A stretch of DNA of 64,000 nt from Saprospiraceae bacterium UBA1994 (lineage in GTDB: Bacteria; Bacteroidota; Bacteroidia; Chitinophagales; Saprospiraceae). Shown here in pieces: positions 28,100 through 37,410 of the stretch. A program made the position numbers and the translations under genes. Where the stretch lies: contig DDCY01000023.1 in the NCBI GenBank assembly GCA_002335865.1, positions 281 through 64,280 of the forward strand, in the 5' to 3' direction. The notes beneath the pieces are model-generated. The model was not told the origin of the DNA. It worked only from the letters and a program-made list of their open reading frames with translations, and ran no database searches. The first letter of the stretch is position 1. Each line of letters opens with the position of its first letter.

Positions 28100-29122
28100 A
28101 TGAATCCAAATTTAGATCCTACTGCATCACAGTTTACTCCAGAGGAGCAACAAGTGGACAGGGCATTACGCCCTAAAGGTCTCATTGATTTCAGTGGTCA
28201 ACAAAAGATAGTGAATAATCTCGAGATATTCATCAAAGCAGCTAAGATGCGTGAGGAAGCTCTAGATCATGTGTTGCTTCACGGACCTCCAGGGCTCGGT
28301 AAGACTACGCTTTCACTTATTATTGCGTCAGAGATGGGTGCTAATATGAAGATGACCTCTGGCCCTGTACTTGAGAAGGCAGGAGACTTAGCTGGACTAC
28401 TTACTAATCTGGAAGAAGGAGATGTACTATTTATAGATGAGATACATAGGCTTAATAATGTGGTCGAAGAGTATCTTTACTCTGCGATGGAAGATTATCG
28501 AATAGATATCATGATCGATACAGGACCGAATGCTCGAAGTATTCAAATCGAACTGAGTCCATTTACATTGGTAGGAGCTACAACTCGAATGGGACTATTG
28601 ACTGCTCCAATGAGGGCAAGATTTGGTATCAATTTTCATTTGGATTACTATGATATACCTACATTAAAGAAGATAATCAAGCGTAGTGCTAAAATATTAG
28701 AAGTACCTATAGATGATAATGGAGCGGCAGAGATAGCTGGTCGTAGTAGAGGTACGCCTCGTATTGCCAATTCACTACTTCGTAGGATTAGAGATTTCGC
28801 GATGATCAAAGGGGATGGAAAAATCGATTTGGAGATCAGTAGATATGGTCTAGAAGCACTAAACGTGGATGAATACGGATTAGATGAAATGGACAATAAA
28901 ATATTATCCGCGATCATTCAGAAGTTTAAAGGAGGACCTGTAGGCTTGACAACTATTGCTACTGCAGTAGGTGAAGAAGGCGGAACTATTGAAGAAGTGC
29001 ATGAGCCATTTTTGATTATGGAAGGTTTTATTCAAAGGACATCTAGAGGTAGAGAAGCTACAGATAAAGCTTATGACCATCTTGGTCTAACAAGGATTCA
29101 TGATACAGGCAGTTTATTCTAG
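28100..29122 (+). CDS. ruvB: Holliday junction branch-migration helicase RuvB
   Basis: 340 residues. Walker [10 protein letters not shown], Walker [10 protein letters not shown], sensor 1 GATTRMG and the arginine-finger region; the winged-helix C-terminus carries [10 protein letters not shown] and FIQRTSRGR. Drives RuvA-RuvB branch migration in recombination. No ruvA or ruvC is next to it. Confidence 0.98.
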   Translation: MNPNLDPTASQFTPEEQQVDRALRPKGLIDFSGQQKIVNNLEIFIKAAKMREEALDHVLLHGPPGLGKTTLSLIIASEMGANMKMTSGPVLEKAGDLAGLLTNLEEGDVLFIDEIHRLNNVVEEYLYSAMEDYRIDIMIDTGPNARSIQIELSPFTLVGATTRMGLLTAPMRARFGINFHLDYYDIPTLKKIIKRSAKILEVPIDDNGAAEIAGRSRGTPRIANSLLRRIRDFAMIKGDGKIDLEISRYGLEALNVDEYGLDEMDNKILSAIIQKFKGGPVGLTTIATAVGEEGGTIEEVHEPFLIMEGFIQRTSRGREATDKAYDHLGLTRIHDTGSLF

Positions 29123-29186
29123 CTTAGTGAAATGACAACTTTTTGAGCGGTAAAGCATTTATATTAAAATTGAAATAAAGTCCATC

Positions 29187-29504
29187 ATGGCAGAAGAAAA
29201 TAAAAAGAAAGGAAATCAAATCAATATCGAATTGTCAGAAGAAATTTCTGAGGGTACATATTCTAACCTAGCGATTATCTCGCATTCTAATTCTGAGTTT
29301 GTATTAGATTTCGTCCGCATTGTACCGAATGTACAGAAAGCAAAAGTTAAATCAAGAATCATACTTAGCCCAGAACATGCTAAAAGATTGCACAAGGCTT
29401 TAGCTGATAATATCAATAAATATGAAGCTCAAAATGGAAAAATACGTGAGAGTAGTCAGCCTCCTTTTCCACCTATGAACTTTACACCCACTGCGAAAGC
29501 ATAA
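29187..29504 (+). CDS. DUF3467 domain protein
   Basis: 105 residues, the normal size. Core phrases: INIELSEEISEGTYSNLAII, EFVLDFVRIVP, KSRIILSPEHAKRLHKAL. Widespread small cytoplasmic protein with no established role. A strong terminator follows 42 bases after the stop. Confidence 0.88.
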   Translation: MAEENKKKGNQINIELSEEISEGTYSNLAIISHSNSEFVLDFVRIVPNVQKAKVKSRIILSPEHAKRLHKALADNINKYEAQNGKIRESSQPPFPPMNFTPTAKA

Positions 29505-29546
29505 GGACTAGTTAGGTTCATTGACAAGCGTATGATGGCAAAGTAT

Positions 29547-29584
29547 AAATACGAATTTTGATGGTATCATAGTTCGTATTTTTT
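29547..29584 (+). terminator. Rho-independent terminator after the DUF3467 gene
   Basis: AAATACGAA (29547-29555) pairs with TTCGTATTT (29573-29581), followed by further T residues (TTTTTT in total). Confidence 0.75.
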
Positions 29585-29601
29585 GAAAAATATTATCAAG
29601 T

Positions 29602-30312
29602 TTAAAACTTTAACTCAAGCTGTTCAGTACTTTTCTCTATCTTCCAATAGATGGGCTCTATCCTGTTTTCAATTAAGTAAGAATTCGTTTTACTAAAGTG
29701 TCCATTGCCTTGAAATGCTTTGCCTGCTAATGGAGAAGGATGTGCAGACTCCAATATCAAATGTTTGTTTTCATCTATTAGGGCTTTCTTGCCTTTTGCA
29801 AAATTTCCCCAAAGTAGAAAAACGACATTTTCTTTTTTTTGGCTTATTAAGGATATTACAGCATCAGTAAATTGTTGCCAACCGATCTTACGATGAGAAC
29901 CTGCATCATTTTTCCTTACCGTCAGCACGGCATTTAGTAGTAATACACCTTGATCTGCCCAAGGGCTAATGTCTCCGTGTATTGGTATTTCGTATCCTAG
30001 ATCTCGATTTAGTTCTTTGTATATATTGAGTAAGGAAGGTGGACGCTTAATGGTCTTAGGTACTGAAAAACAGAGGCCCATGGCTTGTTTAGGATTATGA
30101 TATGGGTCTTGTCCGATGATAACCGCCTTTAAATCATCCAACGGAGTACGCTTAAAGGCATGGAATATCTTATCTCTTGGAGGATAAACGGTATTGCCAT
30201 TTTCTTTTTCGTTCAGAAGTTCATCAATTAAATCAATGAAGTATGGTTTGGTGAATTCTTCACTCAAAGCCGCTTTCCAGCTTGATTCTATTTTTATTTT
30301 TTTCGGATTCAT
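29602..30312 (-). CDS. ung: Uracil-DNA glycosylase, family 1
   Basis: 236 residues. Water-activating loop VIIGQDPYHNP, then GLCFSVP, LLLNAVLTVR, FLLWGNFAKGK and the DNA-intercalation loop HPSPLAG. It removes uracil from DNA to start base-excision repair. Divergent from the TMEM220-like gene. Confidence 0.97.
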   Translation of the reverse strand: MNPKKIKIESSWKAALSEEFTKPYFIDLIDELLNEKENGNTVYPPRDKIFHAFKRTPLDDLKAVIIGQDPYHNPKQAMGLCFSVPKTIKRPPSLLNIYKELNRDLGYEIPIHGDISPWADQGVLLLNAVLTVRKNDAGSHRKIGWQQFTDAVISLISQKKENVVFLLWGNFAKGKKALIDENKHLILESAHPSPLAGKAFQGNGHFSKTNSYLIENRIEPIYWKIEKSTEQLELKF

Positions 30313-30425
30313 TTTTTCATATTAACCATGACAACATAAATGTAGGTATATTGATAATACAACATGTGAAAATATAATAGGATTAAATTGCTAGGGTAGT
30401 TCGACTATTCTATTGATATTGGGAT

Positions 30426-30788
30426 ATGAAAAAGCATTTAGGGTTAATTTTTGCCATTCTCTTCATTCTATTTGCGGTGGTGCAATATAATGATCCAGAT
30501 CCATGGATATGGATAGTTATATATGGAGTAGTAGCTATGGTATCTTTTTTTCAATGGATGAAAAAAATATCAGACAAAGTATTACTCTTGCTTTCAGTTG
30601 CCCTTTTTGTAGCGACTTTGAGCTACGTTCCAGAGATAGTAGGATGGGCAGAAAATGGGTTTCCTAATATCGCAGGTGAAATGAAAACTGAAAATCCACA
30701 TATCGAATTAGTCCGTGAGACCCTAGGGCTTGCAATCGCTTGTGTTTCATTATTCTATCTTTATCTTACAAGTAGGCCTAAATTATAA
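30426..30788 (+). CDS. TMEM220-like small membrane protein
   Basis: 120 residues with four TM helices (about 4-20, 27-44, 53-70, 98-114). The conserved VQYNDPDPWIWI after TM1 and an acidic HIELVRETLGL before TM4 match the TMEM220 family. Function unknown. Confidence 0.8.
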   Translation: MKKHLGLIFAILFILFAVVQYNDPDPWIWIVIYGVVAMVSFFQWMKKISDKVLLLLSVALFVATLSYVPEIVGWAENGFPNIAGEMKTENPHIELVRETLGLAIACVSLFYLYLTSRPKL

Positions 30789-30899
30789 TTTTATGAATTT
30801 TCGATTTATTTATTTTTTATAGGTATTATCGATTTCTGTATCTACTCGAAAGCAATCAGGTTTTTTTGATATTGAAATTTAAAACTCTATTTTTCTAGA

Positions 30900-32075
30900 C
30901 TAACTCACAACCATCCCCAACCCCTTAAGATAGTGACCTTCTGTATGAAAGATATTTATAGCATGATCAGGTCCTTGATCTAACTGATATATTACTTGTA
31001 CACTTCGTCCGGACTCCATTGCCGCAGCTACAAGAGTATCATAGAAGAGTTGTCGTCCCACCACTTGAGAACATGAAAATGCGAATAACATTCCTCCGGG
31101 CTTGACATGTTGCATAGCCATTGCATTCATCCTTTTATAAGCTTGTACAGCAGAATGTCTCTTCTTCAGACTCTTGGCAAATGCTGGAGGGTCAGTTATC
31201 ACAATATCATACATTTCTGGATCGTCAGTAGCAAGATATTTCTTTACATCAGCGACTACTGACTCATGACGATCATCATTGCAGTCATTGAGATCTAATA
31301 ATACTTCCAACTGTTCGATAGCTTTTATAGAAATATCTACTGAACTTACTTTAGTAGCGCCTCCTTGCAATGCACACAACGAAAATCCACCTGTATAACA
31401 ATAATTATTCATCACAGTCTTTCCTTCCGATAATGATCCAATTAGCTTTCTATTATCTCTTTGATCAAGAAAGAACCCGGTCTTCTGAGCTAATTCAAGA
31501 TTGGATTCATATAAGATACCATGTTCTCTAAACTTAACTACCTCAGGCCCTTCATCTCTAATATATCCACTTACCACATCTTCATATCTTTCTTTGAGCG
31601 TACGTACAGGTTTGGTATAGAGATAATTGATAACACCTTCACCAAATCGCTTGATACTAGCAGCTATATGATCGAGTTCTCTATGCATGGCATAAGTATG
31701 ACATTGTATCACTGCAGTGTCTCCATATACATCTACGATCAGTCCGGAGGCATGATCCCCTTCACCATTGATAAGACGATAAGCATCAGTTTTATCATTA
31801 GGAAATCCAAGAGAATCTCTCAAGTGTATGGCTCTTCCAATCGTATCATCCCAATAGGCTTGGACATCTAAATTTATATCTTCTGTAAGTATACGTAACA
31901 TAATACTAGAGTCGTGATAATGACCCTGACACCTATCTATGCCTCTGTGATCACTCACTATCACACGATCGCCTTCTTCTATGGGCTCTATTATTTTTAC
32001 TGCTCTACTGAATATCCATGGGTGTTGACGCTGTATGGATATATCTCTGCCTTTGTGAAGTTGTACTCTTTTCAT
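30900..32075 (-). CDS. rlmI: RlmI/RlmK-type rRNA cytosine-C5 methyltransferase (PUA + SAM domains)
   Basis: 391 residues. N-terminal PUA domain (residues 1-75, HPWIFSRAV), a central EEHGD-like linker and a Rossmann methyltransferase domain with NYCYTGGFSLCALQGGA (SAM site), SVDIS and the target-base motif TDPPAFAKS. The homologous RlmI methylates C1962 of 23S rRNA. The exact site here is inferred. Confidence 0.88.
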   Translation of the reverse strand: MKRVQLHKGRDISIQRQHPWIFSRAVKIIEPIEEGDRVIVSDHRGIDRCQGHYHDSSIMLRILTEDINLDVQAYWDDTIGRAIHLRDSLGFPNDKTDAYRLINGEGDHASGLIVDVYGDTAVIQCHTYAMHRELDHIAASIKRFGEGVINYLYTKPVRTLKERYEDVVSGYIRDEGPEVVKFREHGILYESNLELAQKTGFFLDQRDNRKLIGSLSEGKTVMNNYCYTGGFSLCALQGGATKVSSVDISIKAIEQLEVLLDLNDCNDDRHESVVADVKKYLATDDPEMYDIVITDPPAFAKSLKKRHSAVQAYKRMNAMAMQHVKPGGMLFAFSCSQVVGRQLFYDTLVAAAMESGRSVQVIYQLDQGPDHAINIFHTEGHYLKGLGMVVS

Positions 32076-32326
32076 GCGGCGAAGATCGTTAAAATATTAT
32101 GGATCATCACACTAATGATTGTCAGGCGTGTATCTTATCGTCGAAACTTAATAATTCTGCTTTTGTCTTATAATGAAAGTAGCTCATTTTACAGAATGGC
32201 AATTACTCAGTCTAAAATTATTAACATTGAAATATATTATTTTGACTCACTTAGCCCTTAACGGAAATACTGTGGTATTGGCTGAGAAATAGGAATACTC
32301 CAAAAGAGATCTAAAAACTTTATTTT

Positions 32327-32571
32327 GCTGGATATCTTAAATAATCATTACTTGCTATAAAGAATGGCACAGATGGTACTGTCCTTGTAGGGTTTGTTGT
32401 GAATAAGAATGGAAATATTACTAATATAAAGATAGGAAGAGATATAGGAGCAACAGCAAAGAAATCGGGAACAAATATGGGGTAAAAAATCTATGGATAT
32501 TTGGAGTGAAAGGGAATAAAAATGTAAAAGTAAAGTATACGAAACCTATTACATTCAAATTTTTAAAGTAG
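32327..32571 (+). pseudogene. Decayed TonB C-terminal domain (energy transducer)
   Basis: The frame at 32357-32484 reads AIKNGTDGTVLVGFVVNK then NGNITNIKIGRDIG, a stop, and after a +1/-1 shift (frame 1) IFGVKGNKNVKVKYTKPITF to a stop at 32571. This is the hallmark order of TonB C-terminal domains (GTVxVxFxVxxxGxIxxIxV ... WxPGxxxGKxVxVxYxxPIxF). It has a nonsense change before it (GYLK stop), another in the middle and a frameshift, and no upstream N-terminal part, so it is a remnant. Confidence 0.75.
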
Positions 32572-32781
32572 CAGTTTGGTGCCAATTATAGAATATTGAT
32601 TTGACGATTTATTTTAGCGACTCATTTATAATGATTGTGTCACTTTCGTTTTAATGCTATTTAAATTGTGTAGTTTAATTAGAATCATTTTGATTCGTTT
32701 CATTTTTAAAAGTAGTGCACAAGTATTTTGTTTAATTTTATGGCTGAAAAACTAATCATTTTTTTTGATGTTTAAAAATAT
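32572..32781. other. AT-rich leader region before the carotenoid genes
   Basis: No ORF is supported. It presumably carries the promoter of the crtD-type gene. Together with 32076-32326, which holds nothing else I can identify, it completes the 706-bp gap. Confidence 0.3.
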
Positions 32782-34263
32782 ATGCAAAAAGCAATTGTAA
32801 TAGGGGCAGGAATAGCTGGGATAGCCACGAGTATTCGGTTGGCTAGGCAAGGGTATGAGGTCAAAGTATATGAGGCTAATTCATATCCTGGCGGAAAATT
32901 AACCACTTTGCAACATGGAGACTATAGATTTGACGCTGGACCTTCACTATTTACATTACCTAAGCTTGTAGAAGATCTATTCTTACTGTGTGGTGAAAAA
33001 CCTAAAGATCATTTTACGTATCAGATCAAAGATTCGATTTGCAATTACTTTTGGAACGATGGGAAGACTTATCAAATGCCTGCAGGAGTTGATAATATTG
33101 TTGATTCTTTAGTAGATAATTTTGATGCAAATAGGACTTCTGTGGAGCGCTATCTTAAACGTAGCAAATTGAAGTACGAAAAAACAGCTCCTGTCTTTAT
33201 CGAGAGATCTCTTCATAAAATTTCGAGTTTTATTAATAAAGAAACTATTATGGCTATGGCTAGTATACCTAAATTAGGTATTAATACTAGCATGCATAAA
33301 ATTAATGCCAAGGCATTTAGAAATCCTAAATTAGTACAGATTTTCGATAGGTTTGCGACTTATAATGGTTCTTCTCCTTATCAGACTCCAGGTATAATGT
33401 CGATGATTCCTCATTTGGAGATGGGTATAGGCACTTATTTTCCTAATGGAGGAATGGTTAATATTACCAACAGTTTAGTGGCTTTAGCAGAGCGTCATGG
33501 CGTTTCATTTGTTTACGGTACTAAAGTCCAAAGGATAATAAAAGCTAATGGAGCTGCTATAGGAGTAGATGTTGAAAATGAGAAATTACTTGCCGATATA
33601 GTTGTTTCAAATATGGATGTATTTTCGACATACAAACATCTATTGCCTGAAAAGGATTGGCCTTTGAAAACATTGGCGCAAGAGCAAAGTAGTTCGGCAT
33701 TAATTTTTTACTGGGGCATATCAAAGTCATTTCCCAATCTTTCATTACATAATATTTTGTTTGCTGATGATTATAAAGGCGAATTTGAAAAAATATTTAA
33801 ATCTAAAACAATAGTAGAAGATCCTACTATTTATATAAATATATCGTCAAAAGCTAACCCTAGCGATGCACCTCGAGACAGTGAAAATTGGTTTGTAATG
33901 ATTAATACTCCTGGCAACTTTGGCCAAGACTGGGATGCTCTGATAGCTGAGGCCAGGAGAAACATAATTATTAAGATCAATAAAATTCTAAAAGTAGATA
34001 TAGAATCATTAATAGTTATAGAAGACGTACTCGATCCTAGGCTTATAGAATCTAGAACACAGTCTCATAGAGGGGCATTATATGGAACTGCGAGCAACAA
34101 TAAGTTATCTGCATTTCTACGTCATGCAAATTTCAATAAGAAAATTAAAAATCTCTACTTCTGTGGTGGATCAGTTCATCCTGGTGGTGGTATACCATTA
34201 TGCCTTCAGAGTGCTGCGATAGTATCTGATCTGATATCTCGAGATAGACCTTTAGCTAAATAA
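32782..34263 (+). CDS. crtD: CrtI/CrtD-type FAD-dependent carotenoid desaturase, probably 3',4'-desaturase
   Basis: 493 residues. Dinucleotide-binding N-terminus VIGAGIAGIATSIRLA ... EANSYPGGK, and the C-terminal FAD motif FCGGSVHPGGGIPLCLQSA typical of phytoene-desaturase-like enzymes. Both CrtI (phytoene desaturase) and CrtD (1'-hydroxycarotenoid 3',4'-desaturase) share these. CruF lies 16 bases downstream, and in bacteria making saproxanthin- or myxol-type carotenoids CrtD acts right after CruF, so CrtD is the better choice. Confidence 0.8.
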   Translation: MQKAIVIGAGIAGIATSIRLARQGYEVKVYEANSYPGGKLTTLQHGDYRFDAGPSLFTLPKLVEDLFLLCGEKPKDHFTYQIKDSICNYFWNDGKTYQMPAGVDNIVDSLVDNFDANRTSVERYLKRSKLKYEKTAPVFIERSLHKISSFINKETIMAMASIPKLGINTSMHKINAKAFRNPKLVQIFDRFATYNGSSPYQTPGIMSMIPHLEMGIGTYFPNGGMVNITNSLVALAERHGVSFVYGTKVQRIIKANGAAIGVDVENEKLLADIVVSNMDVFSTYKHLLPEKDWPLKTLAQEQSSSALIFYWGISKSFPNLSLHNILFADDYKGEFEKIFKSKTIVEDPTIYINISSKANPSDAPRDSENWFVMINTPGNFGQDWDALIAEARRNIIIKINKILKVDIESLIVIEDVLDPRLIESRTQSHRGALYGTASNNKLSAFLRHANFNKKIKNLYFCGGSVHPGGGIPLCLQSAAIVSDLISRDRPLAK

Positions 34264-34279
34264 TTCAAGACGAAAGAAC

Positions 34280-34948
34280 ATGAATATCAAAAGTCCAATG
34301 CTTGATAAATTTAAACATAAAATTAATATATCGGTCGCTTCAATATTGGTGATTTGGTTATTTGTAATATCAGCATTGATTGGTATATCACTAGGGTTTG
34401 AAGATTGGTTTATACCTAAGACACCACTCAATTTACTTATAGGTTTTGGACTACTTATCATTAATCTTGATTTCAGTTCTTCAAAGGCTAAATTTACTTT
34501 TGTAATTGCATTTGTATTAGGCATGGGAGTAGAGATACTAGGTGTGGCAACGGGGGAAATATTCGGTGTGTATTACTACGGTGACAATATGGGATTAAAG
34601 CTTTTAGGAGTTCCATATATGATTGGTTTGTACTGGGCTGTTTTAGTATCTGCGACTTCAATGATAGTGCGCAATATTTTTAATAGTATATTTTTGACTG
34701 CAGTTGCGGGAGCAATGGCTATGGTAATCTTAGATATCTTTATGGAAGTGATGGCTGGAAGATTAGATTTTTGGCATTTTGAAAAAAATATTGTTCCAAT
34801 GCAAAATTATATTGTTTGGTTTATCGTAGCATTCATTTTACATCTTATAAGCTACAATTGGATTCCACTTAAAGGAGTCAAATATAGTTTGCACCTTTAC
34901 TTTACTCAATTGACTTTTTTTATTGTGACTTATTTAATTCTTTCTTAA
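34280..34948 (+). CDS. cruF: CruF-type carotenoid 1',2'-hydratase (DUF422 family)
   Basis: 222 residues, polytopic with about seven TM helices and almost no soluble domain. Motifs: GMGVEILGVATGEIFGVYYY and GVPYMIGLYW, then AMVILDIFMEVMAG. The family hydrates the psi-end of gamma-carotene-type pigments at C1'. It sits between crtD and a methyltransferase; only one base separates its stop from the next ATG. Confidence 0.85.
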   Translation: MNIKSPMLDKFKHKINISVASILVIWLFVISALIGISLGFEDWFIPKTPLNLLIGFGLLIINLDFSSSKAKFTFVIAFVLGMGVEILGVATGEIFGVYYYGDNMGLKLLGVPYMIGLYWAVLVSATSMIVRNIFNSIFLTAVAGAMAMVILDIFMEVMAGRLDFWHFEKNIVPMQNYIVWFIVAFILHLISYNWIPLKGVKYSLHLYFTQLTFFIVTYLILS

Positions 34949-34949
34949 T

Positions 34950-35879
34950 ATGCTTCGATTAGAAAAAGTCTGCTGTCCAACTTGTGGAATGGATGACCCA
35001 ACAAGTTTTCAGAAGACGCATACAATGATGGCTTCTCAAGTAGAGATTTGGAATTTTGACAAATGTAATTATTGCTCAATGGTCTATCTGAATCCAAGAG
35101 TAGAAGAGCAAGATATAGAACGTTATTATAGAGAAGATTACTTGTCTTATAGAGGAGGATCTGCATGGGGGAAATATAAGAAATTGGTAGATACTGACCA
35201 GCTCAAAGTTGATAAGCGTAGAGTAGCGACTTTAAAAAAATATTCTTCTTCAAATCTAAAATCTGTTTTAGATGTAGGCTGTGGTAAACCTACTTTTCTT
35301 AAAGAAGTACAAAAAGAATTATCAATCGAATGTACTGGAATAGATTTCTCAGATCATGGATGGAGTGATGAGACAGAAAAATATAAAAGCATAAACCTAG
35401 AAGTTGGTGAATTATTAAATATACCGGAAGAGAAAAAATATGATGCCATAACGATGTGGCAATATATGGAGCACGACTATCATCCACATGTGACTTTAAC
35501 CAAACTACTGAAGCATAGCCATAATGAGACACGAATTATTGTTGAGATACCTTGTATTGACTCAGATACTCGTAAACTGCACGGTGCTCATTGGGCTGGC
35601 TATCACAGTCCAAGGCATACAGGCCTTTTCACTCCAGAGACTTTGAAGATTCTTATGGATAGGAGTGGGTGGCATATGGAAGAAGCATACACTTATGGCA
35701 CTTTAGATGCGTATATATTAGACTGGATGAGTCGCATGGAAAAGCAAAATATTGATTGGACAGAATCAATGGAATCAAGATTTGTGACATTTGTTTTGGG
35801 TAAAATTGTTAGACCGAGTTATTTTTGGCAAAAGCGCAGTTCTAAGGGGTTTATGACGGCTATTGCAAGACCAAAGTGA
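34950..35879 (+). CDS. SAM-dependent class I methyltransferase with N-terminal zinc-ribbon-like motif
   Basis: 309 residues. Residues about 7-45 have CCPTCG and KCNYC, a four-Cys knuckle. The methyltransferase core has VLDVGCGKPTFLKEV (SAM motif I), TMWQYMEHDYHP and IIVEIPC. The fold is of the Methyltransf_23 kind. Its ATG follows the cruF stop by one base, so it is translated from the same message. It may O-methylate a hydroxylated carotenoid, but similar enzymes act on polysaccharides, so this is only a contextual guess. Confidence 0.8.
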   Translation: MLRLEKVCCPTCGMDDPTSFQKTHTMMASQVEIWNFDKCNYCSMVYLNPRVEEQDIERYYREDYLSYRGGSAWGKYKKLVDTDQLKVDKRRVATLKKYSSSNLKSVLDVGCGKPTFLKEVQKELSIECTGIDFSDHGWSDETEKYKSINLEVGELLNIPEEKKYDAITMWQYMEHDYHPHVTLTKLLKHSHNETRIIVEIPCIDSDTRKLHGAHWAGYHSPRHTGLFTPETLKILMDRSGWHMEEAYTYGTLDAYILDWMSRMEKQNIDWTESMESRFVTFVLGKIVRPSYFWQKRSSKGFMTAIARPK

Positions 35880-36016
35880 TGTGAACTAAATGATTTTTGA
35901 AGACAATTAATGTTTGTTATAACTTATTGATATCAGTCTAAATAGATTTGGACTTTAATGAATAGTGATTTAAAATCAGTGATTTAAAGAGTTTCTAAAA
36001 TTACCTAAAAAGTTGA

Positions 36017-36727
36017 TTAATTTAATAGCAAATTAATTGATTCCAAGCCATCCCAATTTCCAGTCATCTTATAAGGTCGAAATCTGGAAAACAATTCTTC
36101 ATTATACCACTTTAGATCTCTAGTCATTTTTACAGCCTTAGTATGTTCATGACTTTTATATGCAAATGCGTTTATAGCTTCTTTATTTTTCCAAACACTA
36201 AAAGTAGCCATCTGAATAATAGGTACCTCTCCGATTCCCTTTGTATATATTAGGTCAGTATTATTTTCTAAAGGTTTGCTCGATGTAGGTACATACTTCC
36301 AAAATTTGCGCAATTTAGACATCTTGATAGTTGCTCTTGTTATAACACATATTAATTCTGTATCTAACTTTATATCAGTTGCAGCTCTAAATGGATTTCT
36401 ACCAGTCCACAATCCATGTGCTTTAGTATTGTACATGTAGATGTTGCAGACATTTTTGGCCTTTTGAGTGTATTTTTTGAAGAGATCTCCTTCATTGATA
36501 AATGCATCCGCTGCAGCTTTATTTTTCCATATAGTTAGTACGGCATAAGTGGACCAATCAGGCCATGGATTGAAGCCAGTTCCTTTACCACTGCCCATTA
36601 GTTTGTAAAATTCTAGTCCATTAACCTTGGTAAAATGCTTATGTGCAAACTGCATCATACCAAAGCCCCATATTTTAGTAGATAAACTAGAATATTTTAT
36701 AAGTGTAAGACAAGTAACTTGATTCAT
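36017..36727 (-). CDS. crtA: CrtA-like (spheroidene monooxygenase family) protein
   Basis: 236 residues, the usual CrtA length. Motifs: TCLTLIKYSS at the start, GFGMMQFAHKHF, KLMGSGKGTGFNPWPDWSTY, WTGRNPF, MATFSVWKNKEA and an ending near GNWDGLESINLLLN. CrtA enzymes add oxygen at C2 of acyclic carotenoid ends. Converging on the crtD-cruF genes from the other strand, it likely modifies the same hydrated end group. Confidence 0.8.
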   Translation of the reverse strand: MNQVTCLTLIKYSSLSTKIWGFGMMQFAHKHFTKVNGLEFYKLMGSGKGTGFNPWPDWSTYAVLTIWKNKAAADAFINEGDLFKKYTQKAKNVCNIYMYNTKAHGLWTGRNPFRAATDIKLDTELICVITRATIKMSKLRKFWKYVPTSSKPLENNTDLIYTKGIGEVPIIQMATFSVWKNKEAINAFAYKSHEHTKAVKMTRDLKWYNEELFSRFRPYKMTGNWDGLESINLLLN

Positions 36728-36890
36728 ACTTTAAAGTTGGTAAAAAAGTGATAAATAGTTTTAATCACAAGAAAATTCGTTTTCTTAGGCCAGTGATTTG
36801 TTCATTTAAGAGGCCTATTCCTACATTTAATGATTTCTTTAAGAGAATTTTGTGCTTTGGAAAACTAACAAACTTAGATATACTTATGAG

Positions 36891-37170
36891 ATGAAATTTG
36901 AAAAAACAGGTAAGACTAAAAAGATAACTGGATACAAATTCGGTAATTGTAGGACAGAATATGTGGAGACTACGACTACGTCTTATGTAGCTCAGTAATT
37001 TCTAGTTTCATTAATAAAATAGAATTTGGTCTATACCTAAACCAAACGCCGTCTTCCACTTAGCTTTAACAGATATGTAAGATGATCTAAGGTATGCTTC
37101 TTGGTTCATAGTTCATAATAAAAGCCAAGAATAAGAAATCGAAATTTGAATTAAAGAATATAATCGATTC
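36891..37170 (+). pseudogene. Remnant resembling a DUF4412-type secreted protein
   Basis: One frame reads EMKFEKTGKTKKITGYKF then GNCRTEYVETTTTSYVAQ to a stop at 36998; DUF4412-like proteins have the same KTGKTKKIxGYKCxxY phrase. About 100 bases later another frame reads GMLLGS, a stop, and FIIKAKNKKSKFELKNI, matching the later family segment of charged residues. No start or signal peptide is left. The rest of the 36728-37410 gap holds nothing I can support. Confidence 0.45.
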
Positions 37171-37410
37171 ATCTCTAACCAACGAAAGGTTACGAAAGTT
37201 ATCTAAGAGTAACAATTAGGATATGATCCAATTTAAATATTTACCTCAAGGTACTCAGAATATCACAATTCCATTATAATACGCTATCTACAAGCGACCA
37301 ATACGGTAATGTATTGCATCTGTCGGGCCTTCATATTTGAAAAGTCGCCCATATGTTTGCTTTGTAAACCACGCTACACTTTTCTACGAGTTTGTTACGA
37401 ATATATATGC

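Noticed and set aside
32782..34263. Assignment of the first carotenoid gene to phytoene desaturase CrtI
   Set aside because: Possible on motifs alone, but the direct neighbour CruF favours CrtD.
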